NCBI RefSeq assembly: GCF_019711195.1
Contig: NZ_CP081299.1
Location: forward strand, 4,808,501-4,872,500
Length of the DNA stretch: 64,000 nt
Reading direction: 5' to 3'
From: Dyadobacter sp. NIV53
Lineage (GTDB): Bacteria; Bacteroidota; Bacteroidia; Cytophagales; Spirosomataceae
Part shown: positions 34,385 through 42,504 of the stretch, in pieces
Layout: the number at the start of each line of letters is the position of its first letter
Position numbering within the stretch: the stretch's first letter is position 1
Made by a program: the position numbers and the translations under genes
Notes under the pieces: model-generated
Database searches by the model: none
What the model was told of the DNA's origin: nothing
Seen by the model: the letters and a program-made list of their open reading frames with translations, nothing else

Positions 34385-36877
34385 TTACACCTCCGGATTC
34401 TTTTTTGATTTAGCCTCTGCCACACATGCACCGGCTATTAAAGCGACCAGAAGTACAGAACTGATCAAATCTATAGTATGACCCGTGGCAACGGAAACAG
34501 GCTCAAATTTGAAGACAATAGCATGTTTTCCGGCCGGAACCCTTAAAGCACGAAGAACGTAATTGGCCCTTAACATATCAGCCGGTTTCCCATCAATCGT
34601 TACCTTCCACTCATTACGTACATTGTAATAAATTTCAGAAAATACCGCCAAACCTTCACTTTTAGAATTGCTTTCGTAATTCAGTTCATTTGGTTTATAG
34701 CTGGTGAGCTTAATCGTTGCCGTAGAATCCGTATTTAAAGTCAGTCCTTTCAGGTTTTCAGCAAATTTCTGGTCTAAAACGGCTTCATCTTTTGGTTGCA
34801 GTGAATCCAGGGCGGCCATTTCAGCATCGGCATTGGGAACTATTTTATAGCTTTTTACAAACCATGCATTCCCGAATGCTCCCGGCTGCTGAATTGCAAC
34901 TTTATTATTTTGCTGGTCCATCGTGATCACATACTTGGTATTCAGCATATCAAGAATACCCGGATTTGGATTTTGTTTCGCGATCTGACGTTCAAATAAT
35001 TCCTGATAACGACGCAGTTTAGCACCATGGTAACCACCTAAAGATTTGTGGAAATAAGATGCATCCGCACTTTGAAATGGAGAAGTAGAAGCGTCCAATA
35101 CTTTAAAATCCGGATCAGTATCCCTCAATATCTGCTCATCGGCCGCGGACGGTGTTGTGTCACCCTGGGCAGCATAATTGCTTACAAAATCCTCATCATT
35201 CAGATAACGTTTATCTACACCGAATAAATCGAATATCATGAGTACTATAAAGGCACCGTAAAGTAGCACTGGTTTAATTTTTTCTTTCATCCAAAGCCAG
35301 ATCAGGGCAGCTGCTAAAAGAATAAAAACCAGGCTTCTGAATGCATCAGCCTGCATCATTCCTGCACGGTCCTTCACAATGGAATTCACTATTTCCTGAG
35401 CAAATTCTTTACTCTGGGTTGCCTGTGTGAAATTTTCAACATTCTGAGGGTCATTGGCAGACTGGAAACTAAAAAACAGTGTTGGTATTATGGCTAATAT
35501 CAGCATCAGGCCACCAGTTATAGCCAGAGTGGTCAGAAAAGGACGTTGAAATTCTTTCCAGCTGATTTTTCTCTGAACAACTTTAATCAGTGCGAGGATG
35601 CCAAGAAATACCATCAGCAACTGGGCAAGCGATACAACCATCGTCATAGCCCTGAACTTGTTGAACATCGGGAAGTAGTCGAAAAACAAATAGTTGATCC
35701 CGGCCAGGCTTTTTCCCCATGCCCATATAATGTATAAGGCAAAGACTCCAACGGCCCAGTATTTCAGCGGATTTTTAATGATAAATATTCCCAAAACAAA
35801 AAGAAAGAATACTATCGCTCCTACATAATTTGGTCCGCCCATAATAGGCTGGCTGCCCCAGTAAAGCGGTAACTGTTTAATAAAACTTTGCGCCATTGCA
35901 GGATCAACGCCTTTGCCTGTCAGTGTTTTATATGTTTCTGACGAAGTACCAACCGGGCCATAGGTGGCTCCGCCATAAGCGTTAGGGACAATTAGCGTAA
36001 GTATTTCACCAATACCGTAACTGTATTCAAATGCATATTCTTTACCCAATCCGTCACCAGCTGGTGTTGCTGTTGCTGCGTTTTTAACCGGGCTAAGTTC
36101 TGATTTGCCGCGGATGGTTTCTTTGGTATAATCATAAGCGTTCCAAAGCCTTGTTGTATGTGTCCCAACGGCTATTAACGCAGCAAAAAAGAGTCCGGCA
36201 AGAATAAAAGTGAGCTGTTTGGCCTGTCCTTTTTTGATGAAAGAAATACTTTCTACTATCACCAGAACGACAACACCAACACCCAGATAATAGGTGATCT
36301 GAACGTGATTAGCATACAATTCAAGAGACAAAAATAATGCGGTAAGTGCGGCACCGGCCAGCCAGTGCTTTCTGAATGCCAGCAATACTCCGGCCAACAC
36401 GCCTGGTGCATACATGATAGCAATTACCTGGGAAACGTGCCCGGCTTCCAGATTGATGACATTAAAAGACGAAAAGGCAAAAGCAATTGCACCCAGTGAA
36501 GCCAGCCATCCTCCGGCTCCGATCACCAGAAAGAGCACATAAGCGCTCACCATGCCGATCAGAAGGTAATTGGCCGGGGCAGGTAAAATTTTGTTCATCA
36601 TCTGCCCAGCCTTTGTTGAAATACTGGTAGGGTAATCCCCTGCGATCAGATATGCGGGCATTCCCGCAAACATTCCGTTGGTCCATTGTGACCATTCACC
36701 TGTTTTATCATGATAGGTTACTATTTCCCGGGCAGCTGCTTTAGCTTGCTTATCGTCGTGCATATTTAATTTTTTGCCTTGCAAAACAGGAGAAACATAG
36801 ATGACAGCTAAAGCCATGAAGCCAATAACTGCAATCAAATGAGGCCAGATACGTTGCCAGGAAATCAAATTTTTCAT
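34385..36877 (-). CDS. YfhO family multi-pass membrane protein
   Basis: An 830-residue integral membrane protein with about a dozen helices in the first two thirds, an exported domain (about 560-790) and a last helix before the lysine-rich end. It opens WQRIWPHLIAVIGFMALAVIYV; early loops have GKKLNMHDDKQAKAAAREI and WTNGMFAGMPAYLI, and the C-terminal part NVRNEWKVTIDGKPADMLRANYVLRALRVPAGKHAIVFKF is the typical YfhO ending (quoted in overlapping parts). YfhO proteins are GT-C-like membrane proteins implicated in glycosylating lipoteichoic acid or lipids in Firmicutes. The Bacteroidota role is unknown. Single gene, divergent from pfkA. Confidence 0.88.
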   Translation of the reverse strand: MKNLISWQRIWPHLIAVIGFMALAVIYVSPVLQGKKLNMHDDKQAKAAAREIVTYHDKTGEWSQWTNGMFAGMPAYLIAGDYPTSISTKAGQMMNKILPAPANYLLIGMVSAYVLFLVIGAGGWLASLGAIAFAFSSFNVINLEAGHVSQVIAIMYAPGVLAGVLLAFRKHWLAGAALTALFLSLELYANHVQITYYLGVGVVVLVIVESISFIKKGQAKQLTFILAGLFFAALIAVGTHTTRLWNAYDYTKETIRGKSELSPVKNAATATPAGDGLGKEYAFEYSYGIGEILTLIVPNAYGGATYGPVGTSSETYKTLTGKGVDPAMAQSFIKQLPLYWGSQPIMGGPNYVGAIVFFLFVLGIFIIKNPLKYWAVGVFALYIIWAWGKSLAGINYLFFDYFPMFNKFRAMTMVVSLAQLLMVFLGILALIKVVQRKISWKEFQRPFLTTLAITGGLMLILAIIPTLFFSFQSANDPQNVENFTQATQSKEFAQEIVNSIVKDRAGMMQADAFRSLVFILLAAALIWLWMKEKIKPVLLYGAFIVLMIFDLFGVDKRYLNDEDFVSNYAAQGDTTPSAADEQILRDTDPDFKVLDASTSPFQSADASYFHKSLGGYHGAKLRRYQELFERQIAKQNPNPGILDMLNTKYVITMDQQNNKVAIQQPGAFGNAWFVKSYKIVPNADAEMAALDSLQPKDEAVLDQKFAENLKGLTLNTDSTATIKLTSYKPNELNYESNSKSEGLAVFSEIYYNVRNEWKVTIDGKPADMLRANYVLRALRVPAGKHAIVFKFEPVSVATGHTIDLISSVLLVALIAGACVAEAKSKKNPEV

Positions 36878-37010
36878 TTTGTTAATGTTAAGCTTATTGT
36901 ATTTTTAATTGGGTTGGATAATCCCGGTATTTTTTACAAATATGACTTTTCAATCAGGAAAACCTGGCTGAACGGCCTGTTAATAAATATTAAATTTTCA
37001 TTAACAAGCG

Positions 37011-37126
37011 CAAATATAGAAGTATTGATATAAGTTTGGGATGCTAATTTTGAATCTTGTTTTGGTATTTTTTTGATAGAATTAAGAAATAGGTCGTATA
37101 TTTTATGAAAATACCAGATAAATTTG
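37011..37126. promoter_or_regulatory. Divergent -7 boxes of yfhO and pfkA
   Basis: In the 316-bp gap between these genes, TATATTTG on the minus strand (37018-37011) faces yfhO, 134 bp from its start. TAAATTTG on the plus strand (37119-37126) lies 67 bp before the pfkA ATG. Both match TAnnTTTG exactly; -33 elements are not obvious. Nothing else was recognised in the gap. Confidence 0.45.
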
Positions 37127-37193
37127 CGGAAATTGTGCCTTTAAGGTTAAAATGAACTGTTAAGAGATCGAATAGAAGTAATCCCAAAAATAA

Positions 37194-38168
37194 ATGAAGA
37201 GAATTGGAGTTTTTACCTCAGGAGGAGACGCACCGGGCATGAACGCGTGTGTCAGAGCTGTCGTCAGAGGGGCTGTTTATCATGGAATTGAGGTTTTCGG
37301 AATCAGGAGAGGATATAGTGGGATGATTGCCGGTGACTTGTACAAAATGGAGTCTTACTCGGTTAGCAATATTATTCAAAGAGGGGGTACAATTTTAAAA
37401 TCTGCCCGCAGCAAAGAATTTATGACGCCCGAAGGCAGAAAAAAGGCTTACGACAATTTGCAGGAGCATGGTATTGAAGGACTGGTAGCAATTGGTGGAA
37501 ACGGAACCTTTACAGGTGCAATGATTTTCGGAAACGAATATGGCATTCCTACTGTCGGAGCTCCGGGAACGATTGATAATGATTTGTATGGTACTGACTA
37601 CACCATTGGATTTGATACGGCTGTAAACACTGCATTGGACGCAATTGACAGAATCCGTGATACTGCGAGTTCTCATGACCGTATATTTTTTATTGAAGTA
37701 ATGGGCCGTGACTCGGGTTATATTGCTGTACAGTCGGGTATTGCCGGTGGCGCTGAACTGGTAATGGTACCGGAAGTGCTAACGCCAATTTCGGAAGTAG
37801 TGGAAACACTGAAACAGGGATGGAGCCGTTCCAAATCTTCTTCTATCATTATCGTGGCAGAAGGTGATGAAGAAGGCAGTGCTGCCGAGGTTGCCGAAAA
37901 GATCAAAGCACAGGTAGATGAAGATGCAGATATCAGGGTAACGACCCTGGGACATACACAACGCGGAGGGCCGCCATCAGCATATGACCGTATACTGGCG
38001 AGCCGTTTGGGATTGGGCGCCTTAGAAGGCTTAATTGCCGGCCAGAAAAATGTTATGGCAGGTATCATCAACAACGATTTGGTATACACTCCTTTTGAAG
38101 ACACGATCCGTCTTCCCAAGCCAATCAACGAGGATTTACTGAGAATGGTAAAAATTCTGAGTGTCTGA
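37194..38168 (+). CDS. pfkA: ATP-type 6-phosphofructokinase
   Basis: A 324-residue PFK, the usual bacterial length. MKRIGVFTSGGDAPGMNACV holds the ATP-site GGD at 10-12. The substrate loop PGTIDNDLYGTDYTIGFDTA carries the catalytic aspartate, and FIEVMGRDSGYIAVQ and TLGHTQRGGPPSAYDR are further substrate sites. Glycine at position 104 (GGNGT) fits ATP rather than pyrophosphate use, but residue 103 is Asn where E. coli PfkA has the Mg-binding Asp. The enzyme phosphorylates fructose 6-phosphate in glycolysis. Single gene with its own promoter and two hairpins behind it. Confidence 0.95.
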   Translation: MKRIGVFTSGGDAPGMNACVRAVVRGAVYHGIEVFGIRRGYSGMIAGDLYKMESYSVSNIIQRGGTILKSARSKEFMTPEGRKKAYDNLQEHGIEGLVAIGGNGTFTGAMIFGNEYGIPTVGAPGTIDNDLYGTDYTIGFDTAVNTALDAIDRIRDTASSHDRIFFIEVMGRDSGYIAVQSGIAGGAELVMVPEVLTPISEVVETLKQGWSRSKSSSIIIVAEGDEEGSAAEVAEKIKAQVDEDADIRVTTLGHTQRGGPPSAYDRILASRLGLGALEGLIAGQKNVMAGIINNDLVYTPFEDTIRLPKPINEDLLRMVKILSV

Positions 38169-38206
38169 TAATTGCTGGTAACCTAATTCAATGTTAAACT
38201 TCAGAA

Positions 38207-38279
38207 ACCATTCCGATAGGGAATGGTATAATAGTCAGGGATAACTAATCATTTGAAAATGATTATATCCATGACTATT
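38207..38279. terminator. Two consecutive hairpins between convergent genes
   Basis: First hairpin ACCATTCC-GATAG-GGAATGGT (38207-38227). Second, a long near-perfect stem between 38230 and 38279 (AATAGTCAGGGATAACTAAT... against its near-complement ending ATCCATGACTATT) with a loop of two or three bases. Together they separate pfkA (plus) from the YdcF-type gene (minus), whose stop codon lies 3 bp past the second stem. Neither has a long T-run. Confidence 0.65.
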
Positions 38280-38281
38280 CG

Positions 38282-39056
38282 TCAGGAGTAGCCTACAAGT
38301 TTGTACATGATATAACCGGTCCATTCGTGCCAAAGCAGATCAAAATAAGCTAATGCATTGGAATTGGGTACAAACAGGAATTGAAAATCCAAAGGATACT
38401 CTCCTCCATAGAAATCTGCCGGAAATGCATCTGCATCAATATTGACTTTTGCCAAACATCCCAAAGATCTTCGCATGTGAAAAGCAGATGTGATCAGGAG
38501 ATATTTACCTCCGGGAAATTTTGACCTTAATATTCTGGCAGAAAAGATTGCGTTTTCACGCGTGTTTCTTGATCGTTCCTCATAAATGATATCGCCGGCT
38601 TTAACGCCCCAATCCAGTAACAACTGCGCAGCAAGCCGGGTTTCTCCTTTTTTTGCGGCCATCAGATAAGGCTGACTGGTACCTGAGATTAATATCTTTT
38701 TTATTTTTCCGGCTTTATAAAGCAAAAATGCTTCCAGCAAACCGGTCCGCATGAATTCCCATTACCGGATGGTCTGCTTTAAGGGAAGGAACGCTTATCA
38801 TGCCTCCCGCAAATACAACACCGACGTCGTAGGTTTTTTGCAGATCATTCATGTTCATATATTTAAATTCCCACCAGTTAAAAGCCTTGTTCACCAGGAA
38901 AGAATTTGATATCAGAATCAGCCAGGTAAAGGAGAGTATGAGCAGCAGTTTCTTTCTTTTGTAGTTTTTAATATAAAAAGCACAAAAGGATAAAATGAGG
39001 AAAATACTGAACGGCATTACCAAAAAATCAATGGCTTTAGATAGAAAATAAAACAT
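38282..39056 (-). pseudogene. YdcF/ElyC family (DUF218) membrane protein, one frameshift
   Basis: Two overlapping minus-strand frames make one DUF218 protein. The first (39056-38715) has two membrane helices (MFYFLSKAIDFLVMPFSIF and LLLILSFTWLILISNSFLV) and enters the domain with DVGVVFAGGM, then GIHADRFAGS and a stop. The second (to 38282) carries LLEAFLLYKAGKIKKILISG, ERSRNTRENAIFSA and LLITSAFHMRRSLGC, the core DUF218 motifs. Joining needs removal of one T in GACCGGTTTGCTGG (about 38734-38747), restoring HADR-LLEAF. The family includes ElyC/SanA, involved in envelope integrity. Whether the extra base is real cannot be told here; all conserved motifs are intact, so the damage would be recent. 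Confidence 0.8.
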
Positions 39057-39162
39057 TTGAATAAGAACCTGACAGAAGTTGTCGTTTTGAAGTTAATTTT
39101 GTCTGAAAGGTAAAGGTTGAAATATTTAATTAAACAGTCACACGCAAAAAAGGTTTTTTCTG

Positions 39163-40569
39163 ATGAAATATTATATCCGGATAGCAGTCTTATCAATAAC
39201 TATAACATGTGGGTTTCTTGCAGCCAGCTTCGGCCAGGGCTATGAGATTGGGGCTAAAATAACAGGGGTAAGGGATTCTTCACTGATACTGGGGCATTAT
39301 AGTAAAAACAGCACACAATTTATTCCAAAGGATACAGCCAGGGCAGATGCAAGCGGGAACATGGTATTCAAAGGTGAAACCAGCCTTCCGGGCGGGCTTT
39401 ATGTGATTTTATTACCGGGCAATCAGCGTTGGATCGAGCTGGTTTATTCAGGGAAGGAAGACCATTTTTCGGTAGCTACGGATACTTCGGATATAATCGG
39501 GCACATGAAGGTCACGGGTTCAAGGGAGAACGAACTGTTTTATACGTATCAGAACGAGTTGAAAAATAAGGCAAAGCAGATTGAGGTTATTAAAACCGAA
39601 AAAAACGCGGATTCTCAGAATAAACTTACAGCGGCCCAGGAAGAATTTAAATCTTATCGTCTGAAATTTTTAGCTGATAATCCGGAAGCATTTACCAGCA
39701 AATTGTTAAAAATGTCAGCGGATCCGGAGATTCCGGCTGCTCCAAAAATGGCTGGCGGAAAAACAGATTCAATGTGGGTTTTTAATTATTACAAAGCACA
39801 TTACTGGGATGGTTTCGATTTTTCTGACGGACGGATACTAAACACACCGTTTTTGGAACCCAGACTGGACCGTTATTTTAAAAACCTGGTTGTACAGACT
39901 CCTGATTCTCTGATCAAGGATGCAGATTGGCTGGTGAACAAAACGGCTGGTAATAAAGAAGTAAAATCGTATGTGGCTTATTATATTACGAATCAGTACG
40001 AAAATCCAAAAACTGTTGGTACGGAGGGACTTTGGGTGCATATGGCTGAGAAATATTACCTGTCGGGCGATATGGGTGTTTCGGAAGATGTAAAAAAACG
40101 TATAGCGGAAAAGGTCAATACAATGAAATATCTGCTTGTAAATAAGACCTTCCCTGCTCTCACACTTACCGATCCGACCGGCAAGAAAGTAGATCTCAAA
40201 ACGGTTGCAGCAAATTATATGGTTTTATTCTTTTATGCACCCACTTGCGGGCACTGCAAAGAAGCGTCACCAAAACTTGTAGCGTTTTATGAAAAAAATA
40301 AGGCTAATGGTATCAAAGTGATGGCCATATCCACGGAGCATAATTTAGCGGAATGGAAATCATTTGTAACAACTTATCATTTGGAAGGTTTGATCAATGG
40401 GTTTGACACCTTAAATGAAATTGACTTTAATAAAAGGTATGATGTTGTGACAACGCCTACTATTTATGTTTTGGATAAAAACAAGAAAATCATTGCAAGA
40501 AAAATGCCGGTCGAACAGCTGGAAGATTTCCTGAACTACTATCAGAACAGAATGGCTAAGAAGATATAG
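39163..40569 (+). CDS. Secreted thioredoxin-fold protein (DUF4369/DUF5106 type)
   Basis: A 468-residue exported protein with a signal peptide (MKYYIRIAVLSITITCGFLA, cut near SFGQ). The N-terminal beta domain (about 25-115, YEIGAKITGVRDSSLILGHY, GGLYVILLPGNQRW) looks like DUF4369. A helical middle part (SKLLKMSADPEIP, YYKAHYWDGFDFSDGRIL) fits DUF5106. The C-terminal thioredoxin domain has a full active site CGHC in FYAPTCGHCKEASP and the cis-proline region TTPTIYVLDKNKKI. It probably reduces or reshuffles disulfides in the periplasm. It contrasts with the TlpA-like gene at 10551-12007, which has lost the CxxC. Transcribed alone. Confidence 0.88.
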   Translation: MKYYIRIAVLSITITCGFLAASFGQGYEIGAKITGVRDSSLILGHYSKNSTQFIPKDTARADASGNMVFKGETSLPGGLYVILLPGNQRWIELVYSGKEDHFSVATDTSDIIGHMKVTGSRENELFYTYQNELKNKAKQIEVIKTEKNADSQNKLTAAQEEFKSYRLKFLADNPEAFTSKLLKMSADPEIPAAPKMAGGKTDSMWVFNYYKAHYWDGFDFSDGRILNTPFLEPRLDRYFKNLVVQTPDSLIKDADWLVNKTAGNKEVKSYVAYYITNQYENPKTVGTEGLWVHMAEKYYLSGDMGVSEDVKKRIAEKVNTMKYLLVNKTFPALTLTDPTGKKVDLKTVAANYMVLFFYAPTCGHCKEASPKLVAFYEKNKANGIKVMAISTEHNLAEWKSFVTTYHLEGLINGFDTLNEIDFNKRYDVVTTPTIYVLDKNKKIIARKMPVEQLEDFLNYYQNRMAKKI

Positions 40570-40651
40570 ATTTGATTTTAAGTAAATGAAATAGTAATTA
40601 TTTGATTATTAAAATTAAATAAAAAACATATTGCCTTAAAAAGCCAAAATG

Positions 40652-40748
40652 CTGCCACCCTGAGCTTACGGCCTGCCGCGCGGTGGAAGTGCGGGCTATA
40701 GTGATTCTAGCTTGGTCGCCTGCACTTTGACCCCGCTCAGTGTGACAG
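40652..40748. repeat. Imperfect inverted repeat (dispersed intergenic element)
   Basis: The left arm CTGCCACCCTGAGC...GGAAGTGCGGGC and the complement of the right arm (CTGTCACACTGAGC...AAAGTGCAGGC) match over their outer and inner parts. The left arm carries an extra GC-rich piece (GGCCTGCCGCGCGG). The wording resembles intergenic palindromes commonly dispersed in Bacteroidota genomes. It lies between two converging genes and may also terminate transcription. Confidence 0.6.
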
Positions 40749-40769
40749 TACTTAGGAAATACTCCTTTT

Positions 40770-41870
40770 TTATAAAAATGCCACACAAATTGGTGCTTTG
40801 ACAGAAATGCTTTCATGCAGGAAAGTGAGCTTACCAGTTTGCGGATCGATCGTATAAACCACCAGATTATCTTTATCCTGATTGGCAACGATCATATATT
40901 TTCCGGTAGGATCAATGTTGAAATCACGAGGTACGGAAACTGATTTTGTGATTTCGTCTACTTTTTCCAGCTTTCCGCCATCCAGGATTTTAAATGCGCT
41001 GATGGAATTATGCCCGCGGTTGGAAACATAAACAAACTTTCCGTTCGGATGCAAATGAATAGCTGCACTCGTATTATTTCCTGCAAAATCCGCCGGTAAT
41101 GTTGAATAAGTTTCCAGACTGGTAATAACGCCTTTTTTATCAACCGAACAGGAAGTTAATGTGGCTTCCAGTTCATTGAGTAAGAATAATGACCTTCCGT
41201 TTGGATGAAAAATAAAATGCCTCGGCCCTGATCCAGGTTTTGCACTGAAAAATGGCTGTGCCGGATTTGGTGTAAGTTTTCCGGATTTTGCATCCAATGT
41301 ATAATTCATAATCTTATCACTCCCCAGGTCTACCACATATACATATTTTCCATCCGGACTCGTACCCGCAAAGTGTGCATGTGCTTTTTCCTGCCGTTTT
41401 GTATTGGGCCCGCTTCCCGTAAATTGTTCTTTATATGTTGCAGAATTGAGTTTTCCACCTGCCTGCAAAGTATAAGCTGCAAAACTTCCGTCACCGTAAT
41501 TGGAAGCAAAAACCATTTTGCCGGAAGGATCAACAGAAACATGGCATGGCCCCGAACCTTCGGATGGCTGGCTGTTCAGGTAATTTAATTTTTTGTCTGC
41601 GCCAATAGCAAAAGCATTGATTTTGTTATCACTCGAAATGGCATACAAATTCTTTTTGTCCGGAGAAATACTCACATAACCCGGCGCTGTGCAGTTGTTA
41701 AAAGTATCAACCAGGGTAATTTTTCCGGTTGACAGATCCAGTTCACACAATGATATGGAAGAGTTGAGGCCTTTATCCTGTGAACCAATGTAAAAAGGAA
41801 TGGTTTTGTTTTGCAAGGAAAAAAAGACAGTACAGACAAGAATAATCACTGAAATGCTAAGCTTTTTCAT
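40770..41870 (-). CDS. Exported lactonase family beta-propeller (YbhE/Pgl type)
   Basis: A 366-residue protein with an N-terminal signal (MKKLSISVIILVCTVFFSL) and seven similar blades marked by repeated P-x-G-K-x-x-Y/F motifs: SPDKKNLYAIS, DPSGKMVFASNYGDGSF, SPDGKYVYVVDLGSDKI, HPNGRSLFLLNELEAT, HPNGKFVYVSNRGHNSI, DPTGKYMIVANQDKDNL. This is the 6-phosphogluconolactonase (YbhE) fold, which opens sugar lactones. Because it is exported, the substrate is unlikely to be cytosolic 6-phosphogluconolactone; a periplasmic sugar lactone, for example from a Gfo/Idh-type dehydrogenase, is plausible. Divergent from the CsaA-like gene. Confidence 0.9.
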   Translation of the reverse strand: MKKLSISVIILVCTVFFSLQNKTIPFYIGSQDKGLNSSISLCELDLSTGKITLVDTFNNCTAPGYVSISPDKKNLYAISSDNKINAFAIGADKKLNYLNSQPSEGSGPCHVSVDPSGKMVFASNYGDGSFAAYTLQAGGKLNSATYKEQFTGSGPNTKRQEKAHAHFAGTSPDGKYVYVVDLGSDKIMNYTLDAKSGKLTPNPAQPFFSAKPGSGPRHFIFHPNGRSLFLLNELEATLTSCSVDKKGVITSLETYSTLPADFAGNNTSAAIHLHPNGKFVYVSNRGHNSISAFKILDGGKLEKVDEITKSVSVPRDFNIDPTGKYMIVANQDKDNLVVYTIDPQTGKLTFLHESISVKAPICVAFL

Positions 41871-41984
41871 ACGGTAGGTTTAACTTACGGGATAATCGAC
41901 TTCAGGTAAAGTAAAGCCTTGAAGAATTATAATGTAAAATCAATTTATTACTCGTCCGGAAAATTTTATCAAACCCGAAAATTT

Positions 41985-42323
41985 ATGAATACCATCTCCT
42001 GGCAGGATTTTGAAAATGTGGACCTTAGGGCCGGAACGATCATTCGCGTTGAAGATTTTCCGAAAGCAAGAAAACCCGCATTTAAGCTCTGGATTGATCT
42101 GGGGGAAGAAATTGGAATCAAACAAAGTTCTGCCCAAATTACTGCGCGTTATACAAAAGACGATTTGCTGAACAAACAGGTTTTGTGTGTTGTCAACTTT
42201 CCGGTAAAGCAAATTGCTGATTTTAAATCCGAAGTACTAACAACCGGTTTTATTCTGCCTGATGGTGAAGTAATTCTCGCCAGTCCGGATTTTGCAGTAG
42301 CCAACGGAACCAGGCTGGCCTAA
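41985..42323 (+). CDS. CsaA-like tRNA-binding domain protein
   Basis: The start is set at ATG 41985 (MNTISWQDFENVDLRAGTII), giving the standard 112-residue length; the longer frame adds 22 residues overlapping the upstream promoter area. The single OB-fold tRNA-binding domain shows DLRAGTIIRVEDFPKARKPA, LWIDLGEEIGIKQSSAQI and FPVKQIADFKSEVLTTGF. CsaA-type proteins bind tRNA and have been described as export-related chaperones; the role in this organism is unknown. It lies about 180 bp before copA on the same strand, but copA has its own promoter and operator. Confidence 0.9.
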   Translation: MNTISWQDFENVDLRAGTIIRVEDFPKARKPAFKLWIDLGEEIGIKQSSAQITARYTKDDLLNKQVLCVVNFPVKQIADFKSEVLTTGFILPDGEVILASPDFAVANGTRLA

Positions 42324-42425
42324 CCATTTAAAAGTGTTCTATATTTTCTAATTCGCAGGTTTACCCTAAATCCTGTTAATCCTGTCAAAAAAAGACAAGT
42401 CCAGTTCTTAATTCATCCTGTAATC

Positions 42426-42482
42426 TTGTAAAGTCGGGTAGTAATTCTGTAATGTAGCCTGCTTCATGAGGTTGTATCTTTG
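42426..42482 (+). promoter_or_regulatory. copA promoter with 21-bp-period direct repeats
   Basis: TTGTAA (42426-42431) and CTGTAA (42447-42452, within AATTCTGTAAT) start exactly 21 bp apart. A -7 box TATCTTTG lies at 42475-42482, 22 bp before the copA ATG. The same arrangement occurs before the HMA chaperone gene (53377-53432). Two direct half-sites on one helix face are what AraC-type regulators bind. Regulator assignment is inference. Confidence 0.65.
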
Positions 42483-42504
42483 TGTACAGTATTTCAGAAA
42501 TAAG

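Noticed and set aside
37194..38168. Pyrophosphate-dependent phosphofructokinase
   Set aside because: The residue after position 103 is Gly (GGNG), not Asp as in PPi-type enzymes, and length matches ATP-PFK.
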